Shown here in pieces: positions 62,359-64,000 of a stretch of 64,000 nt of DNA. Under the pieces are notes generated by a model. That model searched no databases, was not told the origin of the DNA, and saw only the letters and a program-made list of their open reading frames with translations. The stretch's first letter is position 1; every line of letters starts with the position of its first letter. The stretch comes from Lichenostomus cassidix (lineage: Eukaryota > Chordata > Aves > Passeriformes > Meliphagidae). Made by a program: the position numbers and the translations under genes. Location of the stretch: the NCBI GenBank assembly GCA_008360975.2, contig CM039183.1, positions 76,957,850 to 77,021,849 of the forward strand, given 5' to 3'.

Positions 62359-62927
62359 TGGGTCTGGCTGGCATGGAATTTACTTTTCCCACAGCAGCTC
62401 TCATAGTGCTGTGCTCTGTATTTGTAGCTGGAATGTTTTTGGTAATGCACAGAGGTTTTGGCTACTGCTGAGCATCAGGGCTAGCTCTTCACCATCCCTT
62501 TCTCCAACGACCAGGTGGGCAAGAGGCCAGTGGGGGACACAGCCAAGACAGCTAACCCAACCTGACCAAAGGGATTTTTCGTATACCATATGGTGTCTTG
62601 CTCAGCCATAAAACCTCAGAAAAACTGAGATGGGAGGAAAAAACACATTTATTAAGGCGTTTTCCTTCCAAAGCAACCACTGTGCATGCCAAGGCCCTGT
62701 TTCCTGGGAAGAGTCTAGACACGACCTGCTGATGAGAAGTAGAGAATAATTCTGTTTGTTTGTTTCCTTTGCTTCTGTGCACAGGCTTTGCTTTTCTTTA
62801 TTAAACTGCCTTCATCTTGACCTATTACTTTTTTATCCAAAATTTTTCCCCCTGTCCTTCTAAGGAGGGGAGTGAAACAGCAGCTTGGTGGGCACTTGGC
62901 ATCAGCCCAGGTCAGCCCACCAAAACA
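62359..62927 (+). mobile_element. Solo LTR of an avian endogenous retrovirus
   Basis: Begins TGGGTCTGGCTGGCATGG and ends near GTCAGCCCACCAAAACA. In order it has the CACAGCAGC block, GTGCTGTGCTCTGTATTTGT, a TGACCAAAGGGATTTTTCG block, a weak TATA-like CATAAAA at about 62608, and ATTAAA at 62800-62805 followed by the R/U5-like GGAGGGGAGTGAAACAGC. This is the common bird LTR layout, related to but distinct from the copy at 5144. No internal genes flank it. The boundary and target-site duplication are approximate because the left edge sits in AT-rich repeat. Confidence 0.85.
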
Positions 62928-64000
62928 TTAACTCTGAGGGACCAAAGATAAAACTGAGACAAAATTTAGGGAAATTCCCTGAAAACACAGCACATTTGAG
63001 GTGTTCTAGAGGGAGAGGACATAAGAAGCACATTCTTATTAATCAAAAGATGCATGCATTGGAGAAGTGAGATTATTAAGGGTATGGGGATATATATACT
63101 ACATTATTACATGGAACACATAAGCAGAATTGAAATTATGAAGTGAAGAATGAAAAATATTAAAGTATGCAGAAGTAAAATATATCTCTGACAGCATTTT
63201 CTCTTTGTCCTTCAAACCATGTGCTCAGTTGCATAGCACCATATTGGGTGAGGGGAGGTGTCTCCAGTATTTTGGGTCTCTCTTTGTTCTGGGGAGTCCA
63301 CGAGATTTAGCAGGTTTTGTACCTGGTGGTTATTTGATGCTATTTCTTGACTATTGCTGTTCTGCTTGTTAGCAACAGTTAGTTTTTCATTTACATCTAC
63401 TCATAATCATTCTTTATTGGTGAAAAGGGATTGGTTGAACCTATAAAGGGAGGCAACTCCTTTCACAGTGTTCCCCTTTAAATTACCTCAAACCAAGACA
63501 ATCTCTCAAACCCATAGTGTCTTAAGATGTGAAATCAGATGGAGTCAAGGAAGTTCTATCAATAGAAATATGAAAAAATGACTGAATAAAATATAAAGGC
63601 ATACACTGGAAAACATCAGATAGACGCAGACAAAAATTTGCCTTCTCTTTCTTTTTTCCATGGTCTTATGTGGAGCTGAATTTGTTCAGAAAAGAAAAAA
63701 TAGCATTTTTGATTCAAGACTGCTTCCTAAGTAATATAATTACCACCTCACAGCAGTTTCTATCATCACGCCAAATGCAGAATTGTCTCCTTAGGGCTCA
63801 TCTCATTTTTCCTCTTTCCCTTTCTACTCCAGAATGATACCTCTCCTCTCCATTGCACAATTTATAAATTGTATAAATGTGGAATACAGAACAGGCTACT
63901 GCAGGAAAGCAATTTTTTGGCAATATTGTATGTGGGAAGACATCTGTGAGAAGCATCAGAAGATCTTTCATCTTCTGAACATCTCACAGATGTTCACAAA
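62928..64000. other. Gene-free right edge
   Basis: No gene, RNA or transposon recognised. The SPACA1 promoter and first exon could lie beyond the window. Confidence 0.45.

Noticed and set aside
1..64000. CRISPR arrays, tRNA, rRNA, operons or a novel defence-type system
   Set aside because: Tandem repeats are simple microsatellites or single duplications, no cloverleaf was seen, and the window is vertebrate nuclear DNA.

Overview
The window reads as nuclear DNA of a bird. The evidence is an intact single-exon coding block for cannabinoid receptor 1 (473 codons, the length I recall for avian CNR1), CR1 LINE fragments with the usual avian 3' end, and two solo LTRs of retrovirus-like families common in bird genomes. 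Nothing bacterial is present: no operons, no CRISPR, no tRNA or rRNA that I can see. Most long open frames outside the two genes are chance frames.

Layout. 1-7.7 kb is non-coding flank with one solo LTR (about 5144-5742, minus). A strong CpG island (about 7.79-9.3 kb) is the likely CNR1 promoter and first, untranslated exon, with a candidate splice donor after 8729. An intron of about 12.9 kb follows. The coding exon starts at 21608, with the CDS at 21669-23090 on the plus strand, and a long AT-rich 3'UTR runs to about 26.74 kb. From 27 to 47.9 kb there is no gene I can recognise, only CR1 fragments (recent and very old) and simple repeats, including a 197-bp GGAA microsatellite.

From 47.9 to 58.75 kb, six short minus-strand exons join in phase to encode the 3' part of SPACA1, a sperm acrosomal membrane protein. 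None is obvious as a long ORF. I found them by matching residues to the SPACA1 ectodomain and transmembrane segment and by checking splice sites and phases. SPACA1 is convergent with CNR1, as in the human 6q15 order I recall. One exon carries an in-frame TGA where the mammalian protein has a conserved arginine. The cytoplasmic tail appears longer and more diverged than in mammals. The 5' exon(s) were not found.

The right end (60.8-62.95 kb) is a repeat cluster: an internally deleted CR1, a perfect 130-bp tandem duplication, an AT-rich stretch and a plus-strand solo LTR.

The two genes are neighbours, not partners: CNR1 is a presynaptic lipid-signalling receptor and SPACA1 acts in sperm. The most useful small-scale observation at CNR1 is an upstream ORF whose stop codon overlaps the receptor start (ATGA).
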